From assembly GCA_902470695.1 (NCBI GenBank), contig CABRHH010000017.1, positions 1 through 54,210 of the forward strand: DNA of 54,210 nucleotides, given 5' to 3'. Origin of the DNA: an uncultured Collinsella sp. (GTDB lineage: Bacteria; Actinomycetota; Coriobacteriia; Coriobacteriales; Coriobacteriaceae). The notes under the pieces were generated by a model, which was given only the letters and a program-made list of their open reading frames with translations, ran no database searches and was not told the origin of the DNA. Positions 36,307-44,097 of the stretch are shown in pieces. The number at the start of each line of letters is the position of its first letter. Position 1 is the first letter of the stretch. The translations under genes were made by a program, and so were the position numbers.

Positions 36307-37461
36307 ATGAGCAACAACGCCGTACAGCTCGGACATGGATCGGGTGGACAGATGATGAAGCGCCTCATCGACGAGGTGTTCCTTGAGGCATTCGGCGCGG
36401 CGGAGCTGCACGCCGGCAACGATGCGGGCGTGGCCGAGCTGCCGCTTCCGGCAGCAGGCGCGACCGGCCAGGCGGGCGCTCCCGGTGGTCGCCAGGCGGC
36501 TTCGCCTGTGGCGGCAGACACTGCAGCTGCGGACACCACAGCGGGTGCTGCTGAGAGCACCGCGGCGACCGCAGCAGCACCCGCTCGCATCGCCATGTCC
36601 ACCGACAGCTTCGTGGTCTCACCTCACTTCTTCCCCGGCGGCGACATCGGCCGTCTGGCGGTGTGCGGAACCGTCAACGACGTTGCCACCGCAGGGGCGC
36701 GCCCGCGCTACCTCTCCTGCGGATTCATCCTCGAAGAGGGCTATCCCCTAGACGACCTGCGGCGCATCTGCCGCAGCATGGCCGAGGCGGCAGCCGAGGC
36801 GGGCGTGCGCATCATCACCGGCGACACCAAGGTCGTAGAACGCGGGCATGCCGACGGCGTCTACATCAACACGGCGGGCGTGGGCGAAGTCCCCGCGGGC
36901 GTGGCTCCGTCCGGTGCCAACTGCCGGCCCGGCGATGTCGTGCTGGTGTCCGGCACGCTGGGCGATCACGGCATCGCCATCATGAGCCAGCGCGAGGGCC
37001 TGGCCTTCTCCACGCCGATCGCAAGCGACGCCGCCCCGCTCAACCACCTCATCGCCGCCGTGCTCGCCGCCGCACCCCACACGCGCTGCTTCCGCGATCC
37101 CACGCGCGGCGGCCTGGCGAGCACGCTCAACGAATTCGCCGAGGCCAGCGGCGTGGCGTTCGAGATTGAAGAGGAGGCGGTGCCGGTACGAGAGGCGGTG
37201 CGCGGCGCCTGCGAGATGCTCGGCTACGACGTGCTACAGGTGGCCAACGAGGGCAAGATGGTTGCCGTGGTCCCGGCATCCGAAGCCGAGGCGGCGCTGC
37301 GCGCGATGCAGACGAGCCGCTACGGGAACGATGCGGCTATCATCGGCCAGGTGCACGCACTCGAGGACGGCCACGCGCCCAGCGTCCGCGTCCGCACCCC
37401 CTGGGGCTCCACACGCATCCTCGACATGCTTGTAGGCGAACAACTCCCCCGCATCTGCTAA
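36307..37461 (+). CDS. hypE: Hydrogenase maturation protein HypE
   Basis: Dehydrates the carbamoyl group received from HypF to thiocyanate on its C-terminal cysteine. 384 residues ending in the diagnostic PRIC, with Cys384 as acceptor. The ATP-binding motifs LGHGSGGQMMKRLI, HAGNDAGV, STDSFVVSPHFFPGGDIGRLAV and GTVNDVA are present. Residues 47-94 are an Ala/Thr/Gly-rich insertion that splits the N-terminal domain just before the STDSFV strand, encoded by locally repetitive GC-rich DNA. The start has AAGGAG 10 nt upstream. It is the last hyp gene; hypA and hypB are not in the window. Confidence 0.96.
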   Translation: MSNNAVQLGHGSGGQMMKRLIDEVFLEAFGAAELHAGNDAGVAELPLPAAGATGQAGAPGGRQAASPVAADTAAADTTAGAAESTAATAAAPARIAMSTDSFVVSPHFFPGGDIGRLAVCGTVNDVATAGARPRYLSCGFILEEGYPLDDLRRICRSMAEAAAEAGVRIITGDTKVVERGHADGVYINTAGVGEVPAGVAPSGANCRPGDVVLVSGTLGDHGIAIMSQREGLAFSTPIASDAAPLNHLIAAVLAAAPHTRCFRDPTRGGLASTLNEFAEASGVAFEIEEEAVPVREAVRGACEMLGYDVLQVANEGKMVAVVPASEAEAALRAMQTSRYGNDAAIIGQVHALEDGHAPSVRVRTPWGSTRILDMLVGEQLPRIC

Positions 37462-38046
37462 CGCAATTTGGGGACGGGGTCGTTTCGTTCAAGAAGATGC
37501 CCGCAGCCCCATTTGACCCCGTCCTCGCAGCCTAGGACGGGGTCGCTCCGCACATGAGCGACCGACTCTCCCGCAGCGGGGACCGATCGGGCACCTGGTC
37601 TGCAATCTCGAGACGGGGTTTGCAATTTGGGGACGGGGTCAATTCGTGCACGGGAGGGGAAGCGAATGCCCTTGTGACAGGAACCAGTTAACTGCCAAGC
37701 CGACGACGTCACGACAGAGCTCGACTTACAACCTGAAGGCAGGGTCAATTCGCACACTGCGAAGAGAACTCCTTCGCAGCAAGGGCCAATCGATATCGGC
37801 CCGACGGCCTTACGGCCAAGCCCGAGGATTGATGCAGCGGCCACGCTCGGGGAACATCTCGCTAGCACCCGGCTGGAGAACGCCCAGCGAGCGGCGGCGC
37901 GCGGCGGACTGTCCAATCTGGACACAAGAACATATCCGCAACCCCGATAGAATCGCTTCGCATATCTGGCGTTTACCTGCGGCATATACGAATTGACCCC
38001 GTCCCCAAATTGCGTTGAAAACGAAACGACCCCGTCCCCAGACTGC
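37462..38046. repeat. Nested inverted GACCCCGTCCCC repeats (two pairs)
   Basis: Outer pair: 37463-37488 and 38021-38046 (24 of 26 bases match, subtype with CGTTTCGT). Inner pair: 37622-37647 and 37988-38013, a perfect 26-bp inverted repeat of the subtype with AATTCGT. Degenerate half-copies lie at 37515-37526 and 37535-37544. The 340 bp inside the inner pair contain no supported gene. The whole lies between the convergent hypE and deacetylase genes. It looks like one insertion inside another of a small non-autonomous element family. Confidence 0.7.
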
Positions 38047-38074
38047 ACGTCCCCAAGCTGCACGCCTAGGCGGA

Positions 38075-38767
38075 TCAGTAGTGGACGAGCTCGATCCCGT
38101 GGTCCTCCACGTATGCCAGCACAGATGCGTCGCACAACACCGCCAGCTCACGCACGCGATCGACGTTATACGAGCTGCGCCGGTACAGCTCCAAATCGCA
38201 GTAACCCGGATGCGCCATGATCTCGATGTCGAGCCCATCGTGCTCCCGCAGCAGCTCAAGAAGCGCCTCAGGCGTCGCCGTGGGGCCGAAGAACCCGCGC
38301 ACAAATTCAAAGCTCCCGTACCGGCGCAGTTCCAAGCCATATTCCTCGGCAAGACCACGAGAAACCGCCAGCAAATCGCCTGTCAGATCATGCACGCTGT
38401 GGTGCGAGTCGATATGCGTGGGCATCCTACCGAACACCTCGCGAAACCGCTCAATTTGAGCACGCCACTCCACTCGGACCTCATCCATATCGAGCGCAGC
38501 CGGATTGAACTCTCGCCTGCTCGGAAACTGCCCCGCGGCCGTCGCCAACGACGAACCGTCCGTCAGCGGGGCACCCAGCGTAAGCGTAAGATGCACACCC
38601 ACGCCCAGCCCTTCGCACCCCTTTACGCAGGCGGCAGCGTATTCAATAGAGTCGCCGTTCGCCAACGCCGTTGTGGAACGCAGAATTCCACTCCTATAGG
38701 CCTCAACGATCCCCAGCGTATTCGCCTTGGTATAGCCCAGATCGTCACCGTTCACAACAAGGCGCAT
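38075..38767 (-). CDS. YdjC/ChbG-family carbohydrate deacetylase
   Basis: A metal-dependent deacetylase of the YdjC family; ChbG removes one acetyl group from N,N'-diacetylchitobiose-6-phosphate so it can be induced and degraded. 230 residues. Metal/active-site motifs: NGDDLGYT (residues 6-13), GVHLTLTLG (His59 region), and THIDSHHSVH (about 116-125). The start has GGGGAGG upstream. It is on the same strand as the neighbouring PTS IIB/IIC genes, so the substrate is probably a phosphorylated N-acetylated disaccharide delivered by that PTS (inference). Confidence 0.88.
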   Translation of the reverse strand: MRLVVNGDDLGYTKANTLGIVEAYRSGILRSTTALANGDSIEYAAACVKGCEGLGVGVHLTLTLGAPLTDGSSLATAAGQFPSRREFNPAALDMDEVRVEWRAQIERFREVFGRMPTHIDSHHSVHDLTGDLLAVSRGLAEEYGLELRRYGSFEFVRGFFGPTATPEALLELLREHDGLDIEIMAHPGYCDLELYRRSSYNVDRVRELAVLCDASVLAYVEDHGIELVHY

Positions 38768-38885
38768 AACGCACCTCCCCTTCCTGCCGCAGCACCTCCA
38801 CGAGCCGCACGACCTGAACAGCGCCCGCGACGCCGCTCGCAGCCCACTCCGCCATGAATGCCTGCGGCTTTCAGCCGAAACCGAT

Positions 38886-38918
38886 AAAAAAGCGGCCCAA
38901 CCATAACGTCGGGCCGCT
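38886..38918 (-). terminator. Intrinsic terminator after PTS IIB
   Basis: On the minus strand AGCGGCCC (38918-38911) pairs with its complement (38898-38891) across a 12-nt loop and is followed by a T-run (38891-38886). It lies 36 nt beyond the IIB stop. The deacetylase gene downstream therefore needs read-through or its own promoter. Confidence 0.9.
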
Positions 38919-38954
38919 CGAACACACCATCGTTACACGAGGCGAAATCAATAC

Positions 38955-39257
38955 CTACACGCCCAGAACCTTCTTCACCTGCTCGATCACGGCGGCGCCG
39001 TCCATCATGCCGTACGCGCGCATGTCGATTGCCTCCACCGGCTTATCGGGCAGCAGCGCCTGAATGCGCGCCAGCTCGAAGCGCACCTGCGGGCCCAGCA
39101 GCACGATGTCCGCCTCCTTGCCGAACGCCTCCGCCTCGGCGATTGGGTGAGCGGCAATCGTCGCCTCAAACCCCGACGCATCGGCTGCCTGCTGCATCTT
39201 GGTCACCAGCAAGCTTGTCGACATACCCGCCGCGCAGAACAGAACGATATTTTTCAT
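38955..39257 (-). CDS. PTS lactose/cellobiose-family IIB component
   Basis: A 100-residue cytoplasmic phosphocarrier. Cys8 in NIVLFCAAGMSTSLL is the phosphorylated residue of the CelA/LacB-type IIB fold. It takes phosphate from IIA (gene at 43535) and passes it to sugar in IIC (gene at 39571). The ATG has AAAGGA 8 nt upstream. It follows the IIC gene on the same strand after 313 bp of repeats and is followed by a strong terminator. Confidence 0.94.
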   Translation of the reverse strand: MKNIVLFCAAGMSTSLLVTKMQQAADASGFEATIAAHPIAEAEAFGKEADIVLLGPQVRFELARIQALLPDKPVEAIDMRAYGMMDGAAVIEQVKKVLGV

Positions 39258-39570
39258 GTCAGCATCCTTTCGTAGAGGGCCAGCCCATCCACACGGGCCA
39301 GCTCGATCATATATCCAACCATATCCCGCCACGCCGCTGGCAGAATCCGCATCCGCCGCGCACTGCTCAGCGCCCCGGAGGCGCAACGACAGGCGAAACA
39401 AAGGCCTCGCCTTGTGCCCCGATGCAGCCCCGAAGCGACCTCACCGCCCCGACAGGCGCGCGACGCGTCTTGCGTCCCGAAGCAACCTCGCCACCTCGAC
39501 AGGCGCGCGACGCGCCTTACACCTCATCCGGGGCGGAGCGACCTCACCGCCCCGGCGAGCGCGCATCGCG
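39258..39570. repeat. 48-bp tandem units between IIC and IIB genes
   Basis: From about 39428 to 39575 three units of about 48 bp share CCCGAAGCRACCTC, GACAGGCGCGCGACGCG and similar blocks. The third unit touches the IIC stop codon. The rest of this 313-bp gap (39258-39420) shows only a few short inverted repeats. The array splits an otherwise expected IIC-IIB operon. Confidence 0.6.
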
Positions 39571-40893
39571 CTACTCCTGGGCCGCCTCGGCGTCGAGCAG
39601 CGTCTTGTCGTACGCCTTGATGAACGGCAGGCAGATCACCACATCCAGCGCCAGCAACACAAAGTACAGCACGATGGTCTTGGGATCCATGGTTGCCAGG
39701 AACGCCTGCAGCGGACCGGGCACCGTGAACGGCAGGGTGATGTAGAAGCGCCCCAGGATCCCGGCCTGCGCCAGCAGATAATACGACGAGAAGTTCACGA
39801 TGGAGCAGATCAGCAGCGGCACGTAGGTGAACACGTTGAGGACCGTGGGCATGCCGAAGATCATGGGCTCGTTGATATTGAACACGCACGGCACCGACGC
39901 GACCTTCGCGATGCTCTTGAGCTGGGCACTGCGACAGAAGAAGATGACCACCAGCAGGATGGCGAAGTAGGTGATCCAGTTACCGAACACGCTGTTGGCC
40001 GCACCGGAGAAAATGTAGGGCATGGCCTGGCCGGACTGATATGCCTCGAGGTTGGCGGCAAGCGCCGCGGTCGTGATCGGGCTCGTGACAACCGACACCA
40101 TGTTCGCGCCATGGATGCCGAAGAACCAGAACGTCGTCATGATGATGTTGATGAGCAGCACCGACGGCAGGCTTCCGGTGGCAGACAGCAGCGGCTGGAA
40201 CACCGTGTACACCAGCGACGTCAAACCAGCGCCCGTCACCGTCGTGCACAGCACATCGAGCAGGGTGAAGCCAACCACGCTCAGCGTCATGGGAATCAGC
40301 ACGTTGAATGGGGCGGCCACGTTGGGCGGAACCGTAGCGGGCAGCTTGATGGCGATATTGCGCTTGATGCACTGGTGATTGATCTCAACGACCGCCAGCG
40401 CGATCACCATGGCGCCGAACATATAGGAAGCGCCCAGCTGGTTGATGGAAATCGACAGCGTTTCCAAATCTACCGCGTTGCTCACGCACAGAAAGACCAG
40501 CAGCGCGCAGAGCATGTTGTTGATGCCGTCCATCTTATAGGTGGATGCCAGCTGATAGGCAACGCCGCACACCACGTACAGCGAGATGACGCCGATCGTC
40601 ATATAGTACGGCACCATCAGCACCGAGGCGTTCGCAGTTGCCCACGCCTGCCAAGCAAGCAGGAAATCGGCGAAGATATTGCCGCCCGCAAGCCCCGAAG
40701 GCACCGGCGGCATGGCCAGCAGGCACGCGAAGCCGCCGATGATGGTGATGGGAATCATGACGGTCATGCCGTCGCGGATCGCTGCGAGGTACTTCTGCTG
40801 CGAGATCTTCATGCCGATTGGCACAACGGTGCGTTCCATCACGGCCTGGAATCGATCCATGAACGACTGTTTTTGCGCGGCCGTCTCACTCAT
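39571..40893 (-). CDS. PTS lactose/cellobiose-family IIC component
   Basis: A 440-residue membrane channel subunit of a CelB/LacE-type PTS. It has about ten hydrophobic segments and the family motifs KYLAAIRDGMTVMIPITIIGG, a loop around GIHGANMVSVVTSP, and NINEPMIFGMPTVLN (the sugar-binding Glu region) in the second half. The ATG at 40893 has an AAGG site and MSETAAQ start; the frame upstream reads through the operator. It probably takes up a beta-linked or N-acetylated disaccharide. Transcription is from the promoter next to the 17-bp palindrome. Confidence 0.93.
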   Translation of the reverse strand: MSETAAQKQSFMDRFQAVMERTVVPIGMKISQQKYLAAIRDGMTVMIPITIIGGFACLLAMPPVPSGLAGGNIFADFLLAWQAWATANASVLMVPYYMTIGVISLYVVCGVAYQLASTYKMDGINNMLCALLVFLCVSNAVDLETLSISINQLGASYMFGAMVIALAVVEINHQCIKRNIAIKLPATVPPNVAAPFNVLIPMTLSVVGFTLLDVLCTTVTGAGLTSLVYTVFQPLLSATGSLPSVLLINIIMTTFWFFGIHGANMVSVVTSPITTAALAANLEAYQSGQAMPYIFSGAANSVFGNWITYFAILLVVIFFCRSAQLKSIAKVASVPCVFNINEPMIFGMPTVLNVFTYVPLLICSIVNFSSYYLLAQAGILGRFYITLPFTVPGPLQAFLATMDPKTIVLYFVLLALDVVICLPFIKAYDKTLLDAEAAQE

Positions 40894-40956
40894 GGTGGAC
40901 CTTCCCTTCTTTCGATTTCTTCTGACGATGGTGATGCATGGCTTGCGTCGCCTACG

Positions 40957-40985
40957 AATGTACGCATTGTTGAATGGATTTTCAA
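40957..40985 (-). promoter_or_regulatory. Candidate promoter of the IIC gene
   Basis: TTGAAA (40985-40980) and TACATT (40962-40957) on the minus strand with a 17-bp spacer. The 17-bp operator palindrome lies 3 bp upstream of the -35 hexamer. Confidence 0.55.
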
Positions 40986-40988
40986 GAG

Positions 40989-41055
40989 ATTTACCGTTCA
41001 CCGAAAAAATCATTCGGTGAACGGTAAATGATTCATTCATGGTGTACAGTAAACC
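40989..41055. promoter_or_regulatory. Perfect 17-bp palindrome plus third half-site
   Basis: ATTTACCGTTCACCGAA at 40989-41005 and its exact inverted copy at 41013-41029, with a 7-bp spacer. A related direct copy, GGTGTACAGTAAA, lies at 41041-41053, compared with GGTGAACGGTAAA in the right arm (41017-41029). The site lies between the divergent IIC and ceramidase-like genes, and the RpiR regulator is encoded just downstream, so it is the likely RpiR operator. Confidence 0.75.
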
Positions 41056-41091
41056 CGTCCTGTAGTCGAATCTGTGAAATGGCAGTTAATC

Positions 41092-42312
41092 ATGCGTATA
41101 GCGTTTGATAAAGTAGATATCACTCCTCAGAGACCCTGCTATATGGCAGGATATAGTCGCACCGAACCGAGCGATTCAGTCCTTGACCCCATTCAAATCA
41201 ATACCGTTGCATTTGAGATACAGAATGAATCGTTCATTCTATGCGTGCTGGATTCAATCATGGTGGAGGAGGAGTTCTGCACCCAGGTTAAGACGCGCGT
41301 GGCTCAGCAGACGGGCATCCCCGCCGAGCACATCGTTGTCGCCTGCATCCACACGCACTCCGCCCCCGCCTACTTCAAGCTCGCGTTCGAGGACACGCAT
41401 GTGGAGCTCGAGCTGCGCGCAGACGCATGCAGCGCCATGGTGGAGAGCGCTCGGCGCGCGCACGGCTCCATGCAGGAAGCCCACGTTGAACTCGAGCGCA
41501 TGTATGTCGAAGGCCTCTACGGGAACCGCAACGTCAAGGGCGGTGTTGAGGACAAGTCCTGCCAGCTGCTCACGTTCCGCGACAGCAGCGGAGCACCCCT
41601 CGGGGCCCTCTTTAACCTCTCTGCCCATCCCACGATCCTCAACGGGTCCAGCCGCGCGCTGTCGGCCGACCTCATCGGCCAGGCGCGCCTGCTGCTTGAG
41701 GAGCGGCTCAAATGTCCGGTCACCTGCGTCAACGGCACCTGCGGCGACGTCTCGACGCGTTTTTTCCGCACCGCCTCGGGCATCGAGGAGCTCACCTCGA
41801 CTGCGCAAGCGCTTGTCGACCAGCTCATGGAGCGCCGCGAGCCCGTCGCGCTTTCGGCAGGCCCCGTCCGCTGCGGACGCATCGAGCGACCTTGCACCTA
41901 TGAGGCGGCCACAGACCCGGACTGGCAGGATATGACCGCACGGATCCAGAAGGACCTCGACAGCGCAAACCCTGATCGCAGCTCGGCGTTTCTGATGGAC
42001 CGCCAGCTGCGCAAGCGCGCGATGGGCACCATCCGCCTCACCCTGATCAGCCAGTTCTACCTGGCGGGAAACCTGCTCATCGTCACCCTTCCGGGCGACA
42101 TCTGCAGCGAGCTGGGGCTGCGCATCAAGCGCGCGTTCAGCGATCTCGAGGTCATCATCATCGGCTACGCCAACACCTACTGCAACTACCTCGTGCCCAG
42201 CAGCGATTACGGCCAGTACTTCGAAACCTTCAATTCGCGCTTGGCGCGTGGCGAATCGGACGCATTCATCGAGTCGGTCATTGGTAGTATTGAGTCACTA
42301 CGCGCTGAATAG
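41092..42312 (+). CDS. Neutral/alkaline ceramidase-fold hydrolase
   Basis: A 406-residue protein resembling the catalytic N-terminal domain of neutral/alkaline non-lysosomal ceramidases, zinc amidases. Visible features: FDKVDITPQRPCYMAGY at the start, the zinc-ligand type motif HTHSAPAY (87-94), NLSAHPTILNG (His179) and YANTYCNYLVPSSDY near the C-terminus. No signal peptide is seen, so it acts in the cytosol, unlike secreted ceramidases. With a PTS and a YdjC deacetylase around it, I infer that it cleaves an amide of an imported sugar derivative rather than ceramide. A GTG 18 nt upstream is an alternative start; neither site has a good ribosome site. Confidence 0.8.
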   Translation: MRIAFDKVDITPQRPCYMAGYSRTEPSDSVLDPIQINTVAFEIQNESFILCVLDSIMVEEEFCTQVKTRVAQQTGIPAEHIVVACIHTHSAPAYFKLAFEDTHVELELRADACSAMVESARRAHGSMQEAHVELERMYVEGLYGNRNVKGGVEDKSCQLLTFRDSSGAPLGALFNLSAHPTILNGSSRALSADLIGQARLLLEERLKCPVTCVNGTCGDVSTRFFRTASGIEELTSTAQALVDQLMERREPVALSAGPVRCGRIERPCTYEAATDPDWQDMTARIQKDLDSANPDRSSAFLMDRQLRKRAMGTIRLTLISQFYLAGNLLIVTLPGDICSELGLRIKRAFSDLEVIIIGYANTYCNYLVPSSDYGQYFETFNSRLARGESDAFIESVIGSIESLRAE

Positions 42313-42339
42313 CTATTCGTTGCAGGAAGAAGTGAGCTT

Positions 42340-43089
42340 ATGAATCCATTCGAGCAGATGCAACTCAAGCAGAGCAGCTACACCAGCACCGACCGCCAAG
42401 TATACGACGCCATCGTCAACAATATCGACGCCGTGCTGCGCGGATCGGCCACCTCGGTCGCCGAAGATTTCGGCATCTCGCAGCCAGCGATTACGCGCTT
42501 CTGCAAAAAACTCGGGTACCACGGGTTCTCCGATTTCAAGATCGCGGTCTACCAGCACCACAAGTCGGCCGCGATGACCGATTCGCCCAGCACCGTCATC
42601 GACTACTACTGCAGCCTGCTGCGCCTCGTACCCGGTGCCATGGAACAGGCGGACATCCCGCAGCTCATCGACCGGCTGCTCGGCTCGCGCATGGTCGCGA
42701 GCACCGGGTTTCACAAAAGCGCCCTGCCCGCGCAGCTGCTCAACCTCAACCTCGTCAAGTTCGGCCTGGCGACCAGCTTCGTCCCCTACGATCAGCTGAT
42801 GCCCGAGCAGATGCTCAGAGAGCGCGACACACTCGTGATCTTCTCGGCAACCAGCAAAGTATACAAGGAGTGCGTCGAGAGCATCCGCGAACTCAACCCC
42901 GCCCGTCGCCCTTACGTGGTGCTGGTGACCATGAACGCGAAAAACCCGCTGCGCAACAAGGTCGACCAGGTCATCTGGTTGCCGAATTACCAGAACCAGA
43001 ACTACACGCAGTACCTCGAGAGCCAAATCGTCTTCATGGTGTTCGTGGACCTGCTCACCAACGCCATCGCCCAGAAGACGTCGCGGTAG
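42340..43089 (+). CDS. RpiR/MurR-family transcriptional regulator
   Basis: A 249-residue regulator with an N-terminal helix-turn-helix (VAEDFGISQPAITRFCKKLGYHGFSDFK) and C-terminal SIS sugar-phosphate sensing domain (about 100-240, including VIFSATSKVYKECVESI). RpiR proteins typically sense phosphosugars such as MurNAc-6-P or GlcNAc derivatives. It starts 27 nt after the ceramidase-like gene on the same strand. It is the obvious candidate to bind the palindrome at 40989-41029 and control both divergent arms of this locus. Confidence 0.92.
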   Translation: MNPFEQMQLKQSSYTSTDRQVYDAIVNNIDAVLRGSATSVAEDFGISQPAITRFCKKLGYHGFSDFKIAVYQHHKSAAMTDSPSTVIDYYCSLLRLVPGAMEQADIPQLIDRLLGSRMVASTGFHKSALPAQLLNLNLVKFGLATSFVPYDQLMPEQMLRERDTLVIFSATSKVYKECVESIRELNPARRPYVVLVTMNAKNPLRNKVDQVIWLPNYQNQNYTQYLESQIVFMVFVDLLTNAIAQKTSR

Positions 43090-43270
43090 CGCAAGCGACG
43101 GGGCACGCGCTCATCGAACCGACCGTGCCGTCGCAAGCCCAGCCGAGGCGCTTCGGCCCCAACCAGTCACCCCACGGCAGGCCCTTCGCCTCCACCGTGT
43201 ATTCACCGTGTCCGGCACCGCCCAGTGGACAGGCGGGCACGGCATGCAAACTTCTACCGAAAGGACCCCC

Positions 43271-43480
43271 ATGATCGCCATCAACTGCACGATGTACCAC
43301 GACAAGCTCAAGGACTACGTCGCCGCCATCGAGGACCCCGCTTGCACGCTCGTGAGCGAGAGCCCCATGGAGCTATGCTACGAGACCACCGACGACGCGC
43401 AAGCCCTCACGGTGGTGAAGCAGGCGCTCAAGGCCACGCCCGAGTTCAAGGCCGTCTACTTCCAAATCCACGCAAAATAG
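43271..43480 (+). CDS. Small conserved-looking protein in the PTS locus
   Basis: A 69-residue protein that I do not recognise. It has an alternating pattern suggesting a small alpha/beta fold (MIAINCTMYHDKLKDYVAAI, then TDDAQALTVVKQALKATPEFKAVYFQI). The ATG has GAAAGGA 6 nt upstream. The next gene, PTS IIA, begins 54 nt after its stop, so it sits in the regulator-IIA operon. Its function may be tied to the PTS, by position only. Confidence 0.65.
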   Translation: MIAINCTMYHDKLKDYVAAIEDPACTLVSESPMELCYETTDDAQALTVVKQALKATPEFKAVYFQIHAK

Positions 43481-43534
43481 GTGCCCCGAGCACCCAAGCC
43501 AAGCACATCGCCAACCCTACAAAGGAGCACATCC

Positions 43535-43855
43535 ATGAATCCCCAGATCGAACAGGCAAGCTTCCAGATCATCGCCGCCGTGGGAGCAGCCCGCTCAAAC
43601 TACATCGAAGCCATCCACCGCGCCGAAGCGGGCGACTTCAACGGCGCCGAGGCGCTCATCAAGGAGGGCCAGGAGATTTTCACCGCCGGGCACGATGCCC
43701 ACTTCGGCCTCATCCAGCAGGAGGCCGCCGGCGAGCAGAGTGACTTGGCGCTCATCCTCGTCCACGCCGAGGACCAGCTGATGAGCGCCGAGGCATTCGG
43801 AATCCTCGCACGCGAATTCGTCTCGGTCTACCGCAAGCTCGCCGATGTGGCGTAA
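43535..43855 (+). CDS. PTS lactose/cellobiose-family IIA component
   Basis: A 106-residue helical phosphocarrier of the LacF/CelC type that accepts phosphate from HPr and passes it to IIB. The active-site region is LILVHAEDQLMSA with His77 (typical family form HxQDHLM). The N-terminus EQASFQIIAAVGAARSNYIEAI is also typical. The ATG has AAAGGAG. With the IIB and IIC genes at 38955 and 39571 this completes one PTS, split over two divergent arms. Confidence 0.93.
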   Translation: MNPQIEQASFQIIAAVGAARSNYIEAIHRAEAGDFNGAEALIKEGQEIFTAGHDAHFGLIQQEAAGEQSDLALILVHAEDQLMSAEAFGILAREFVSVYRKLADVA

Positions 43856-43882
43856 CGACATCGCCGCATCCTGCAGAACCGC

Positions 43883-43925
43883 CCGCAACCGGGCCCGCAG
43901 CCGGGCCCGTAGCCGGTCGAATCCG
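43883..43925. repeat. 12-bp tandem repeat after IIA
   Basis: Three successive 12-bp units of the form CCCGYARCCGGG follow the IIA stop codon. A short example of the minisatellite-like DNA seen elsewhere in the window. Confidence 0.6.
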
Positions 43926-44097
43926 GGCCCGGCGCATCGGCATGCCTCCAACCTGTTGCCGCCCGCCTAGTGCAGCCCGACGCCAGGTGGGCGGCGCGTA
44001 TACAGACAAGTCGACCGTCTCCACACCCCAGCGTCGCTGCTCGGCGCCCATCCCATATCCCCGCCGCATCCGCCTTCGATCAACACCCGGAGTTTCC

